Shown here: piece by piece, positions 16,704-24,334 of the stretch
Layout: every line of letters starts with the position of its first letter
How positions within the stretch are numbered: the stretch's first letter is position 1
Assembly: GCA_031549865.1 (NCBI GenBank)
Contig: JAVBPE010000003.1
Span: forward strand, 1-64,000
Length of the DNA: 64,000 nt
DNA from: JAVBPE01 sp031549865
Lineage (GTDB): Bacteria; Bacillota_I; Bacilli_A; Acholeplasmatales; Anaeroplasmataceae
Direction: 5' to 3'
Notes under the pieces: model-generated
What the model saw: the letters and a program-made list of their open reading frames with translations, nothing else
What the model was told of the DNA's origin: nothing
The model's database searches: none
Made by a program: the position numbers and the translations under genes

Positions 16704-17285
16704 TTATTTAAGAAATACTCCATCAATGAATATTTTAATTCCAATACCTACTAAGATTAAACCACCTATTAATTGAGCTTTATTATTAAATATATCTCCG
16801 AATTTCTTGCCAATAAATACGGCTATAAAACTAATTATAAAAGTTGCGGCAACAATTATCGCACAGCACTGGAAAATATTTAATGGAAGTGTATTTGATG
16901 CATCAAGGGCAATAAAACTAATTCCTACTGCTAAGGCATCAATAGAGGTTGCAATTGCTTGGACAAATAAATTTTTAATAGTTAAATTTTTAACATCTTC
17001 TTCATCTTTATTTTTTTTAACTGCTTCATAAATCATTTTACCACCAATAAAGCCTAATAAAACTAAGGCTAAGTACGGAGCAATAGTTGATACAAAATTT
17101 GAAAAAATTGAACCTGCATAATAACCAATAAGTGGCATAAATCCTTGGAATAATCCAAAAAATGTCGCGATTAACAAAACCTTTTTAACTTTCATTTTAG
17201 GCTCTACTAACCCATTTGTCATGCTTACTGCCGCAGCATCCATAGATAAGGCTATCCCTAATAAAATTATCTCAAATATTGTCAT
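16704..17285 (-). CDS. mntP: manganese efflux pump MntP
   Basis: A 193-residue inner-membrane protein with six helices that exports Mn(II). The two internal repeats each carry the family's acidic Asp motif: ALSMDAAAVSMTNG near residue 14 and ATSIDALAVGISF near residue 115. These are the typical DUF204/MntP signatures. AGGAGG precedes ATG. It is monocistronic. Expression is evidently controlled by the manganese riboswitch and leader terminator just upstream, so the product is made when Mn is in excess. Confidence 0.96.
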   Translation of the reverse strand: MTIFEIILLGIALSMDAAAVSMTNGLVEPKMKVKKVLLIATFFGLFQGFMPLIGYYAGSIFSNFVSTIAPYLALVLLGFIGGKMIYEAVKKNKDEEDVKNLTIKNLFVQAIATSIDALAVGISFIALDASNTLPLNIFQCCAIIVAATFIISFIAVFIGKKFGDIFNNKAQLIGGLILVGIGIKIFIDGVFLK

Positions 17286-17303
17286 ATTTTCCTCCTAAGA
17301 AAC

Positions 17304-17341
17304 AAAAAGAGACTATACACAAAACAATGTGTATAAGTCTC
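17304..17341 (-). terminator. riboswitch expression-platform terminator
   Basis: In the mntP leader GAGACTTATACACA and TGTGTATAGTCTC form a 13-base stem (17309-17321 with 17328-17341), directly followed by five Ts. It sits between the aptamer and the mntP ribosome site, as expected for metal-controlled antitermination. Confidence 0.85.
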
Positions 17342-17342
17342 G

Positions 17343-17420
17343 CTTTTTAAAATTAAACCTGGAATAATCCATTGTGTAGATTTAATTACTGACTAAACAG
17401 CAAACTACTCCCTTATTACG
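17343..17420 (-). promoter_or_regulatory. yybP-ykoY manganese riboswitch aptamer
   Basis: The leader starts close to the transcription start and contains the conserved 5' element AAGGGAGTAG (17405-17414), followed by paired arms and a 3' CCAGG. The position upstream of mntP, the best-known target of the yybP-ykoY Mn(II) riboswitch, supports the call. The aptamer is followed by an intrinsic terminator, so Mn binding should favour readthrough. Confidence 0.8.
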
Positions 17421-17425
17421 TCCTA

Positions 17426-17454
17426 ATTATATATTAGTAATAATTTATTGTCAA
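17426..17454 (-). promoter_or_regulatory. consensus promoter of the riboswitch-mntP unit
   Basis: A perfect TTGACA (17449-17454) and TATAAT (17426-17431) with a 17-base spacer. Transcription would start near 17419, so the aptamer is at the very 5' end of the RNA. The -35 box ends one base before the stop codon of the flippase-like gene. Confidence 0.88.
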
Positions 17455-18576
17455 CTATAATTCTTGTTCCTTAATACTAGGTATCTCTTCAATATTATCT
17501 TTTTGTATAATAACTTCATCATTTGCTTCAATTTCTTCTTTATGTTTTTTCTCGTAATTTTTTTGAAGAATTAAATAGAATATAAAACTTAAAAACATTA
17601 ATAAATAATATGTTAATAAACGCCATATAAGCATTCCACCAAAGGCGATTGAATCAGTAACTCCTACGATACTTCCAAATAACACTTTAAAAGCTAATTC
17701 AATTCCTCCACTACTTCCTGGAGTAGGCAACCATATAACCATTGTAAGAGCAAATGAAGTCATAGCAATTACAAACATTAATTGATCATAACCAATAGCT
17801 ACACCCATTGCTTTTAAAACGTAAAACGGAATTGCATAATATAATATAAAGCCTATAATTCTAAATAGCATCGATAAAAAGAAACTAAATTTATGTTTTA
17901 AGACTTCTTTAAAGGCTGCTTGAGCATCATCAAAATATAATTCAAATGCTGGAATTCTTTTTTCTAAGAATTTAGCAATTAACTTTGATTTGCATAAAAA
18001 ATACATGAATTTGACTAATATTTTTCTAAATATTTTCATTGTAGATAAAGCCATAAAGAAGAATAGGACTATCAAGTTTACACTGAAGCCTATTATAATT
18101 AAATATTTTAGATTTGAAACTGCTAAATTTAATTGATTAAAATATAAAATAAAAGCTACAACACAAAATAAATTCACGACAATTTGGTAAACAATAAAAT
18201 TCATTAAAAGAATACCTGTTGACTCTGATGCCTTTACACCTTTATCATTAAAACAATAAACTTGGAATGGTTGTCCTCCTGAGGAAAATGGTGTTATACC
18301 ATTAAAAAAAATCTCAGTACCACCAATCATGTATGTATTTACCATCGAGATTTTAGCTTTTTTGGCTTTTGTTAATATGCATAATGGAATTGGCCATATT
18401 AATAAATATAAAACAGATACACCTAAAGCAATCCAAAAATATTTTACATCTATCGTTTTTAATGTTTCAAATATTGCAGTTATATCATTAAATGATAATA
18501 TAATCATTAATAAAAATATTGTACAAACTGTAACAAGAATTACCTTCTTGATTATTTTGTTTATTTTAAAATTCAT
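17455..18576 (-). CDS. lysylphosphatidylglycerol synthase TM-region / flippase-like membrane protein
   Basis: A 373-residue integral membrane protein of the UPF0104 (LPG synthase TM / AglD-like) family, with about eight helices. The family signature NTYMIGGTEIFFNGITPFSSGGQPFQVYCF is visible around residues 79-109 in pieces, and TPGSSGGIELAF sits near residue 285. Stand-alone members are thought to move or synthesise lipid-linked molecules; the substrate is unknown. There is no C-terminal aminoacyl-transferase domain, so it is not a full MprF. A charged tail of about 35 residues ends the protein. AGAGGT lies five bases before ATG. Confidence 0.85.
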   Translation of the reverse strand: MNFKINKIIKKVILVTVCTIFLLMIILSFNDITAIFETLKTIDVKYFWIALGVSVLYLLIWPIPLCILTKAKKAKISMVNTYMIGGTEIFFNGITPFSSGGQPFQVYCFNDKGVKASESTGILLMNFIVYQIVVNLFCVVAFILYFNQLNLAVSNLKYLIIIGFSVNLIVLFFFMALSTMKIFRKILVKFMYFLCKSKLIAKFLEKRIPAFELYFDDAQAAFKEVLKHKFSFFLSMLFRIIGFILYYAIPFYVLKAMGVAIGYDQLMFVIAMTSFALTMVIWLPTPGSSGGIELAFKVLFGSIVGVTDSIAFGGMLIWRLLTYYLLMFLSFIFYLILQKNYEKKHKEEIEANDEVIIQKDNIEEIPSIKEQEL

Positions 18577-18732
18577 AAATTACCTCTTACTCTCTAAATA
18601 TTGTTTATTATAACATAACTTTCTTTAAGTTACTAAAGTATTCACAAAAATTACACTTCTTTTTTTGGTTTTAAGTTATTATAATCCATTTTCATGTATT
18701 TTATGATAAAATAAAATAAAAGAGGTTTAACT

Positions 18733-19083
18733 ATGGAAAACAATGTAATTACAGAATATATTAATAACCAACCATTAACGCATCAAGAAAAATTAAATGA
18801 AATAAGAGATATTATTGCATCTAGCGCCCCACAAGCTATAGAAAAAATAAGTTGGGCTATGCCAACTTACTATTTAAAAGGTAATTTAGTTCATTTTGCT
18901 TGTCAAAAAAATCACATTGGATTTTATCCTGGAGCAAGTGGGGTAGCTAATTTTTTAGATAAACTAACTGAATATAAAACATCTAAAGGGGCAATTCAAT
19001 TTCCGCTTAATAAGCCATTACCTAAAGATTTAATAATTGAAATTGTTAATTTTAGAATAAAAGAAAACTTAGATTCTAAATAA
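18733..19083 (+). CDS. DUF1801 / YdhG-like protein
   Basis: A 116-residue cytosolic protein of the DUF1801 (YdhG, frataxin-like fold) family. The phrase APQAIEKISWAMPTYYLKGNLVHFACQKNHIGFYP is typical, and the C-terminal GAIQFPLNKPLPKDLI is the family's second block. Bacillus YdhG-like proteins have been linked to iron handling. AGAGGT before ATG 18733 supports the start. Its last 15 bases overlap the end of the convergent XRE gene. Confidence 0.88.
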   Translation: MENNVITEYINNQPLTHQEKLNEIRDIIASSAPQAIEKISWAMPTYYLKGNLVHFACQKNHIGFYPGASGVANFLDKLTEYKTSKGAIQFPLNKPLPKDLIIEIVNFRIKENLDSK

Positions 19084-19647
19084 TCCATCTTTTGAGCAAT
19101 AAAAATAGATTTTTTGATATTTTTCTTTTGGTAGGATTATCGAAGCATTTTGTTCAGGGTATAACTTATAAATATTTATTTTATCAGTTTTTATGGTTGC
19201 GATAAAAGAAATATAATGTTTTTTAGTCATTTCATGTTTAAAAGTATAATAATACTTATCATCAATTACTTCGCATGTTACTTCATGTGAAGTATTTTTT
19301 TCTTCAATAATTAAATCTTCTAGTTTTTTTCCACAACAATAAACTTGGGCATTACCTGATTGCGTTATAATATTATGACACGTATCGCAAACATAAAACT
19401 TTGTTTTATTTAAATTACCACTTACTGATTCATTAGGGTTTACTTCACCATTTAATAATGACTCGGTTGTAACATTATATAAAACTGCAAGTTCATTTAA
19501 ATATGATATATCCGGTAATCCTTGAGCACATTCCCATTTAGATATTGCCTTATCGCTTACATTTAAACGTGCTGCAACTTCTTGCTGGGTCATATTTTTT
19601 TCTAATCTTAAATTTTTAAGCATTTTCCCGATTTTTTCTTTATCCAT
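19069..19647 (-). CDS. XRE regulator fused to a desulfoferrodoxin-like domain
   Basis: A 192-residue fusion. Residues 5-60 are an XRE helix-turn-helix (MTQQEVAARLNVSDKAISKWE). Residues 84-192 match desulfoferrodoxin/neelaredoxin: Cys87, Cys90, Cys104 and Cys105 form a desulforedoxin-like rubredoxin site, and His121, His138, His144 and Cys184 correspond to the superoxide-reductase iron ligands. The last ligand His of the C-x-x-H motif is replaced by Asp187. It is therefore likely an iron- or superoxide-sensing repressor rather than a working reductase; that is inference. GGAAG seven to eight bases before ATG 19645-19647 sets the start. It follows the GIY-YIG gene by four bases. Confidence 0.85.
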   Translation of the reverse strand: MDKEKIGKMLKNLRLEKNMTQQEVAARLNVSDKAISKWECAQGLPDISYLNELAVLYNVTTESLLNGEVNPNESVSGNLNKTKFYVCDTCHNIITQSGNAQVYCCGKKLEDLIIEEKNTSHEVTCEVIDDKYYYTFKHEMTKKHYISFIATIKTDKINIYKLYPEQNASIILPKEKYQKIYFYCSKDGLFRI

Positions 19648-19651
19648 ATAA

Positions 19652-19993
19652 TTACTTCCATATCTTCTTAGCATTATTATTTTCAAGCATTGTTAATTCA
19701 AATAATATTTCTAATTCATCTGTATAATCTTTTGACTTATCAACATATTCAAATTCTTTAATTAATTCTATTATAAAATCATCACTACCGTGTTTATTCC
19801 ATAATTCTTGAAGTTCTTTATTTGGGTGATTATTAAATGATAATTTAGCTTTGTTTGAATTGATTCCTACTCTTAAATCCTTACATACTCCTAAAAACAT
19901 ATCGCCACTACTTTTAGAGTATATCTTTAATACTCCCATTTTTGGCATTTGATTTTTATAATCATCAATTAATTTTTTTCTATTATCTTTCAT
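19652..19993 (-). CDS. GIY-YIG nuclease-like small protein
   Basis: A 113-residue protein resembling the small GIY-YIG family members that begin with a K-x-Y-K-x-x-x-P-x-M-G-V pattern. Here it reads DDYKNQMPKMGVLKIYSK, followed by SGDMFLGVCKDLRVGIN and HPNKELQELWNKHGSDDF. The GIY element appears as VLKIY and the YIG element as FLGV, so the motif is degenerate. Catalytic activity is doubtful, because the expected Arg and Glu are hard to place. GGTGAT lies six bases before ATG. It is cotranscribed with the XRE-desulfoferrodoxin gene four bases downstream. Confidence 0.6.
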   Translation of the reverse strand: MKDNRKKLIDDYKNQMPKMGVLKIYSKSSGDMFLGVCKDLRVGINSNKAKLSFNNHPNKELQELWNKHGSDDFIIELIKEFEYVDKSKDYTDELEILFELTMLENNNAKKIWK

Positions 19994-20027
19994 TTTGATC
20001 ACCAAATTTATTTTAACAAAAAATATA

Positions 20028-20062
20028 AAATAATGCTATCTACTTATCGTAGAGTAGCATTA
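20028..20062 (-). terminator. terminator of the NHEJ operon
   Basis: AATGCTACTCTAC pairs with GTAGATAGCATT around a short loop and runs into TTTTATATTTTTT on the minus strand, directly after the ligase stop. Confidence 0.8.
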
Positions 20063-21001
20063 TTCATTCACACAATCAATTGCTTCTTTATCTTCTCTTA
20101 TGCCCTTCCAAATTGGATGACGCATATTTCCATTTTCAGTTTTATGCATATAATGCGCTCTTCCAACTAATTTTAGTTTAAGCCAAATTACTTCATCACC
20201 ATATCCTTTAAACCATGGTTCTTTTATTTCATTTTTTAAAGCATAGTCCTTTAAGAACTTTTGTTCTCTTTTTGAGACCCCCATATATATTTTACCTCTT
20301 GATTTTAAATTCATATCATGATCATAATATCCTAAAATCAAATATTTGATATCTTCATCTTCCATCTCATAGCCACAAATAATTAAATCTTCATCTTGCA
20401 TAAACTTAATTTTTTTCCAGTCTTTAGTTCTCGAATCATTTTTATACAAGCTAAATTTATTCTTACCAACTATCCCTTCTAGGTTTTCTTTTTTTACTAT
20501 ATTATAAAAATCAATTCCTCTATGTTCGATATATCTTGATATTACAAGGTTATTTGATTCTTTAACTGTTTTATTTAATATTTCTTTTCTTTCAATTAAT
20601 GGTGTTTGTCTTAAGTCCATGTACTCTAAAAACAAAATATCAAAGGCTACAAATGTTACTTCATATTTTCGTCTTGATAGATTAATTTTAAATTTATCAG
20701 TCATCAAACTTCTTTTTTGCATTAAAGAAAAATCAGGTTTATTATTTTTTATAACTATTAATTCACCATCTAAAATACAATTCTTTTTGATTGTTTTGTT
20801 AACATCTAATAATTCTGGATAAATATCTGTAACATCTTTATTTCGCTTATTACGAAGTATTACTTTGTCTCTTGTTATATACATTAAACATCTAGCTCCA
20901 TCAAGTTTAAGCTCATAAATAAAGTTTGGATCATCAAAGGCGTTTACTTCTGCTCCTATAAGCATTGGAGTTATATTTTGATTTTCAAATATTTCATGCA
21001 T
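20060..21001 (-). CDS. ATP-dependent DNA ligase (NHEJ, LigD ligase-domain type)
   Basis: A 313-residue ligase that seals double-strand breaks with Ku. The adenylation motif I is ELKLDGARCL (Lys near residue 32), motif IV is LEGIVGK and motif V is DWKKIKF; an OB-fold domain follows from about residue 205. It has only the ligase module: the polymerase and 3'-phosphoesterase domains of full LigD are missing. The start overlaps the last eight bases of the ku gene, with AGGGG eight to nine bases upstream, so translation is coupled. Confidence 0.93.
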   Translation of the reverse strand: MHEIFENQNITPMLIGAEVNAFDDPNFIYELKLDGARCLMYITRDKVILRNKRNKDVTDIYPELLDVNKTIKKNCILDGELIVIKNNKPDFSLMQKRSLMTDKFKINLSRRKYEVTFVAFDILFLEYMDLRQTPLIERKEILNKTVKESNNLVISRYIEHRGIDFYNIVKKENLEGIVGKNKFSLYKNDSRTKDWKKIKFMQDEDLIICGYEMEDEDIKYLILGYYDHDMNLKSRGKIYMGVSKREQKFLKDYALKNEIKEPWFKGYGDEVIWLKLKLVGRAHYMHKTENGNMRHPIWKGIREDKEAIDCVNE

Positions 21002-21794
21002 TTAAATTACCCCTAGTGTCATTATTCTTGGGAATGTTTTTTTTCTTTGGGGTTAATTCATCTAAACTACTTTTAAGTGCATCCATTAAATTTACTATAT
21101 TTCCATTATTTTTTTCTCTTGGTTTAACTATTTTTTTACCTGTTATTTTTTGTTCAATCGCACTTATTACTTTTTCACGATACTCATCTTTATAATCCTT
21201 CGGGTCAAATTTAGTGCTCATACTTGCAATTATACTTTTGGCCAATTTTAATTCTTCTACTTTTACTTTACCTTCTATTTTATTTGCTGGATTCTTTTTA
21301 ACTTCATCATGAAAATAAAGAGTACTTAAAATCATTTGTTCATTTTTACTTCTCACAACTATTAATGATTCTTTATTACCAATAACCGTTTTAGCTATTC
21401 CGACTTTCTTTTCATCTTCCATAGCTTTAAGTAAAACTTGAAAAGCTTTTTCTGCACCCGTTGGGACAACATAATAAGTTTTTTCATAATAAATTGGATC
21501 GATATCTTTAATATCAATAAAGTTCATTATAGTAATATTTTTATCTTTTTTTGATTTCAATTTTTCAAAATCTTCATCTTCAAAAATAACATATTTGTCT
21601 TCTTCATATTCATACCCCTTTACTAGATCTTTCATCTCTACTTCTTTATCATCAACCATTTTTACATATCTAACTCTTTGTTTTGTTTCTCTATCAATTA
21701 AATTGAATCCTATATCATTTGTTCTAATAGATACATGAAGAGTAATCGGTATATAGACTAATCCAAATGATATTGATCCCTTATATGAATACAT
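20994..21794 (-). CDS. ku: bacterial Ku protein
   Basis: A homodimeric DNA-end-binding protein that recruits the ligase for non-homologous end joining. The 266 residues open with YSKGSISFGLVYIPI-like sequence (here SYKGSISFGLVYIP), followed by TKQRVRYVKM and the YYEKTYYVVP and STLYFHDEV blocks of the ring. The C-terminal tail from about residue 215 is basic and ends in a Pro/Lys/Asn-rich segment, as in other bacterial Ku. AAGGAAG precedes ATG. It is the first gene of a two-gene operon with the ligase. Confidence 0.95.
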   Translation of the reverse strand: MYSYKGSISFGLVYIPITLHVSIRTNDIGFNLIDRETKQRVRYVKMVDDKEVEMKDLVKGYEYEEDKYVIFEDEDFEKLKSKKDKNITIMNFIDIKDIDPIYYEKTYYVVPTGAEKAFQVLLKAMEDEKKVGIAKTVIGNKESLIVVRSKNEQMILSTLYFHDEVKKNPANKIEGKVKVEELKLAKSIIASMSTKFDPKDYKDEYREKVISAIEQKITGKKIVKPREKNNGNIVNLMDALKSSLDELTPKKKNIPKNNDTRGNLNA

Positions 21795-21853
21795 AAAAAC
21801 ACTTCCTTTTAAGATTATTTTTAACTATTCTTTCTTTATTATGTATTTATCTA

Positions 21854-21878
21854 AAATAAAAAAGGGAATTATCCCTTC
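21854..21878 (-). terminator. terminator of the Nudix gene
   Basis: On the minus strand AAGGGAT-AA-TTCCCTT is followed by TTTTATTTT, about 27 bases after the Nudix stop. Confidence 0.7.
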
Positions 21879-21904
21879 TTTACTAGCATTAAATTGCTTT
21901 TTTT

Positions 21905-22414
21905 CTATTTATCGTAGCATTTATTTTCTTTATAATATTCTAATGTTTTAATTTCTCTATAGACCCATGGATTATCATTTATATGCTTTCTATTTTCTTC
22001 TAATGCTATATCGATATCTTCACTTACTAACTGCATTCCTTTTTTCTTTTCATTCGAAGTTAATTTAAGTTCCTGCTTACTTTTTAAATCGACATCACAT
22101 TTATATAAATAGGTTTCTAAAAACCAAATTTTCTCACTATATTTATCTTTTCTTTTTTCTAAAATAATACCAATTTCTTCAATAGTGTTTTCGATTAAAT
22201 TATAGCCTGCTTCTTCAATAACTTCTCTTTTAAGACACTTTAAGGGATCTTCACCCTCTTCAATGCCGCCACCAATTAACTTGTAATCACCTTTTGCAGA
22301 TTTTAAAAATAATATTTTATTATTTAATTCAATAATCGTTTTAGAGGCTTTTCTAGTTATTACCTCACTTTTTGGATTATAGTCATTTAAATCTATATCA
22401 ATTATTACATTCAT
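21905..22414 (-). CDS. Nudix hydrolase
   Basis: A 169-residue NTP or nucleoside-diphosphate-X hydrolase. The Nudix box GGGIEEGEDPLKCLKREVIEEAG near residue 48 fits the pattern G-x5-E-x7-R-E-U-x-E-E-x-G. An N-terminal strand with KTIIELNNKILFLK precedes it. AAAGGAT seven bases before ATG. The substrate cannot be told from sequence. It lies upstream of ku-lig but is separated from it by a terminator. Confidence 0.9.
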   Translation of the reverse strand: MNVIIDIDLNDYNPKSEVITRKASKTIIELNNKILFLKSAKGDYKLIGGGIEEGEDPLKCLKREVIEEAGYNLIENTIEEIGIILEKRKDKYSEKIWFLETYLYKCDVDLKSKQELKLTSNEKKKGMQLVSEDIDIALEENRKHINDNPWVYREIKTLEYYKENKCYDK

Positions 22415-22542
22415 ATATAAATCCTTTCAAAAATAGTTGTAACTCATTTCTTTAAATTTATTATACGATTATTAAATAAACATGTCAAAATTTAATTCAA
22501 ATAATATAAAATCTTTTATATTTTAGACTATAAACCAAATTA

Positions 22543-22592
22543 AAAATTGGAACAAATTTGGAACGTTTTAGGTCCAATATTGTTCCAATTTT
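22543..22592. terminator. long inverted repeat, probable terminator
   Basis: A 13-base arm AAAATTGGAACAA (22543-22555) pairs with TTGTTCCAATTTT (22580-22592), and TTGGAC-like bases pair further inside. It lies eight bases after the stop of the small gene at 22600, on the minus strand, and ends in Ts. Confidence 0.65.
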
Positions 22593-22599
22593 CTTATTA

Positions 22600-22809
22600 C
22601 TAAATAATTTTATTCGTCTCAGGAACTGATATTCCTGGCAATATATCGTTATTATTATCAGCCAATTCATTATCTTTTGGTGTTCTATCTAACTTTTCAG
22701 TATTTCTTATGCTTCTTTCAATTTGTTCGTCAATATTTTCATTTATATTTTCGTTTTCTTCATTTCTTTTTATAGAATCAACATTTTCTTTTAAATTATA
22801 ATTTTCCAT
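22600..22809 (-). CDS. small hydrophilic protein, paralogue of 28185-28370
   Basis: A 69-residue, very charged protein rich in Asn, Glu and Lys, with no membrane segment. It contains DEQIERSIRNTEKLDR and, 22 residues after EQIER, the short motif DILPGI. The protein encoded at 28185-28370 has EQIERCKKNEK and, 23 residues on, DILSGL, so the two look like diverged copies. AGGATG seven bases upstream supports translation. No function is known. It could be a small acid-soluble or biofilm-type peptide, but nothing shows this. Confidence 0.5.
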   Translation of the reverse strand: MENYNLKENVDSIKRNEENENINENIDEQIERSIRNTEKLDRTPKDNELADNNNDILPGISVPETNKII

Positions 22810-22883
22810 TTTTTCACATCCTATCAGTTAGTAGTTTTATCAAATATTAAAAGAATATGAAAAAAAATTATTATTAAATAAAA

Positions 22884-22910
22884 AATGATGAAATATATCC
22901 ATCACTTTAA
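22884..22910 (-). terminator. terminator of the membrane gene at 22919
   Basis: On the minus strand TGATGGATATATTTCATCA forms a five-base stem followed by six Ts. Confidence 0.5.
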
Positions 22911-22918
22911 TTAATTTA

Positions 22919-23470
22919 TTATTCCGAAATTTTGTTTGTTTCTTTTGATTTATTGCTTATTTTTAAATATATGTTAGCAATTAAAGCTAAGAAAACATAT
23001 ATAACAGGTGTCATAAAGAACGATTGAATTCTTGTGGCAAATTCAAATTGATAGATATCTAAAGCCATGCGATCACCTGAACTTAAATATAATTCATAAT
23101 AAGGAATATTTGAATTAAATTTAAATATTACTATGATAAGTAAGACAATCATTACCGTAATTATTCCCCACATTATTAGATTATAAATCTTATTATTTAC
23201 CAACTTATTTTTACAGTCAGTAATAAATAAAGTGATAATCGTTAAGAAACCAATAATATAGAATATTAAACCTTTTGTATATAAATTTTTTATATCATAC
23301 CAGTGTTCTTCATATTTAGAATAAAACCTATATTCATAAATATCCTTATAGTCAGAAAGTAATACATAATTATAAACCAATTGTATTAAATTAATAGCTA
23401 ATGCCAATAATAATATTAGATAGGCAATTTGAATTACTTTTCTTATAGTATTCTTATTTAAATATTCCAT
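22919..23470 (-). CDS. four-helix membrane protein, unknown
   Basis: A 183-residue protein with hydrophobic helices at about residues 12-36, 68-88, 100-122 and 150-170. Between them is an external loop rich in Tyr and Glu (YEYRFYSKYEEHWYDIKNLYTKG). No family is recognised. AGAGGAG before ATG is strong. It lies 27 bases downstream of the acyltransferase gene, so it is probably the last gene of the acyltransferase/GT8 operon that starts at 26990. Confidence 0.6.
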   Translation of the reverse strand: MEYLNKNTIRKVIQIAYLILLLALAINLIQLVYNYVLLSDYKDIYEYRFYSKYEEHWYDIKNLYTKGLIFYIIGFLTIITLFITDCKNKLVNNKIYNLIMWGIITVMIVLLIIVIFKFNSNIPYYELYLSSGDRMALDIYQFEFATRIQSFFMTPVIYVFLALIANIYLKISNKSKETNKISE

Positions 23471-23497
23471 ATTTTCTCCTCTAATTTTAATTATATA

Positions 23498-24334
23498 TTA
23501 AGAATTTGTGTATTTTAATTCTTTTTGATATACTTCTTCATAAATATTTTTCCAATTATCATAATTGATTTTCATCATCTTATCGATATTTTCATTATCA
23601 GTTAAATTTTCATCTTTATAAATAGGCTTTGAAACATGAATTGTATATTCTTGAATAAAAGAACCATCTGTAGATAAAACATCAGAATCATTAAATGTTA
23701 TAAAACAAGGTAATATTGGGACATTGTTTTTTATTGCATATGAAAATGCAGTTTTCTTCAAAGGTTTAGGTTTTTTATAGTTCCACCACATGCTTTGTTC
23801 TGGATAAATTAAGACAAAATCACCACGATTTAAAATAACTTTAATGCTTTTGACAAATTTTTTCATTGTAGTAAGGTTTGAACTTAATGGTAGGGTATAA
23901 CAATGTCTCATAAAGAATCCTATTTTTCCAGGAAACGTTGTATAATTACCCTCTTTAATAATTTTATACATTTTCTTTTTCTTGAAAAATTTTGAGTTTT
24001 CATATACCATTTGCATGGCAAAAGAGTCCATAGCATTAAAGTGATTACAAGTAAGTATCGCTCCACTTTCTAAACTATTAAAATTTTCTATACCTTTTAT
24101 TTCTTTAACAATTAAATTCTTTGTTTTTAAAGCGTTATTTAAAAATCTTCTTGCGATAAAGTAAGCTATTTTAGTTTTGATTTTACTACTAAATTTTGTT
24201 CTTAGATAATCTATATCATCAGGCATTAAGACCTTTGATTCTAAATCATCTTCAACATCTAAATCAAATTTTCCTTCTTTTTCATATTGTTCTATCTTAT
24301 TTAAGACTTTAATTCTATCTTCTGATAAGCTCAT
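23498..24334 (-). CDS. lysophospholipid acyltransferase (PlsC-like)
   Basis: A 278-residue 1-acyl-sn-glycerol-3-phosphate acyltransferase-like enzyme. ILTCNHFNAMDSFAMQ near residue 91 is the H-x4-D catalytic motif, and FVLIYPEQSMWWNYKKPKPL near 180 is the family's PEG-like block III. The N-terminal 60 residues are charged. It overlaps the GT8 gene by one base (ATG within TAATG), so they are coupled. With the two GT8 enzymes and the second acyltransferase upstream it probably builds a glycosylated membrane lipid; the product is inferred from context only. Confidence 0.85.
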   Translation of the reverse strand: MSLSEDRIKVLNKIEQYEKEGKFDLDVEDDLESKVLMPDDIDYLRTKFSSKIKTKIAYFIARRFLNNALKTKNLIVKEIKGIENFNSLESGAILTCNHFNAMDSFAMQMVYENSKFFKKKKMYKIIKEGNYTTFPGKIGFFMRHCYTLPLSSNLTTMKKFVKSIKVILNRGDFVLIYPEQSMWWNYKKPKPLKKTAFSYAIKNNVPILPCFITFNDSDVLSTDGSFIQEYTIHVSKPIYKDENLTDNENIDKMMKINYDNWKNIYEEVYQKELKYTNS

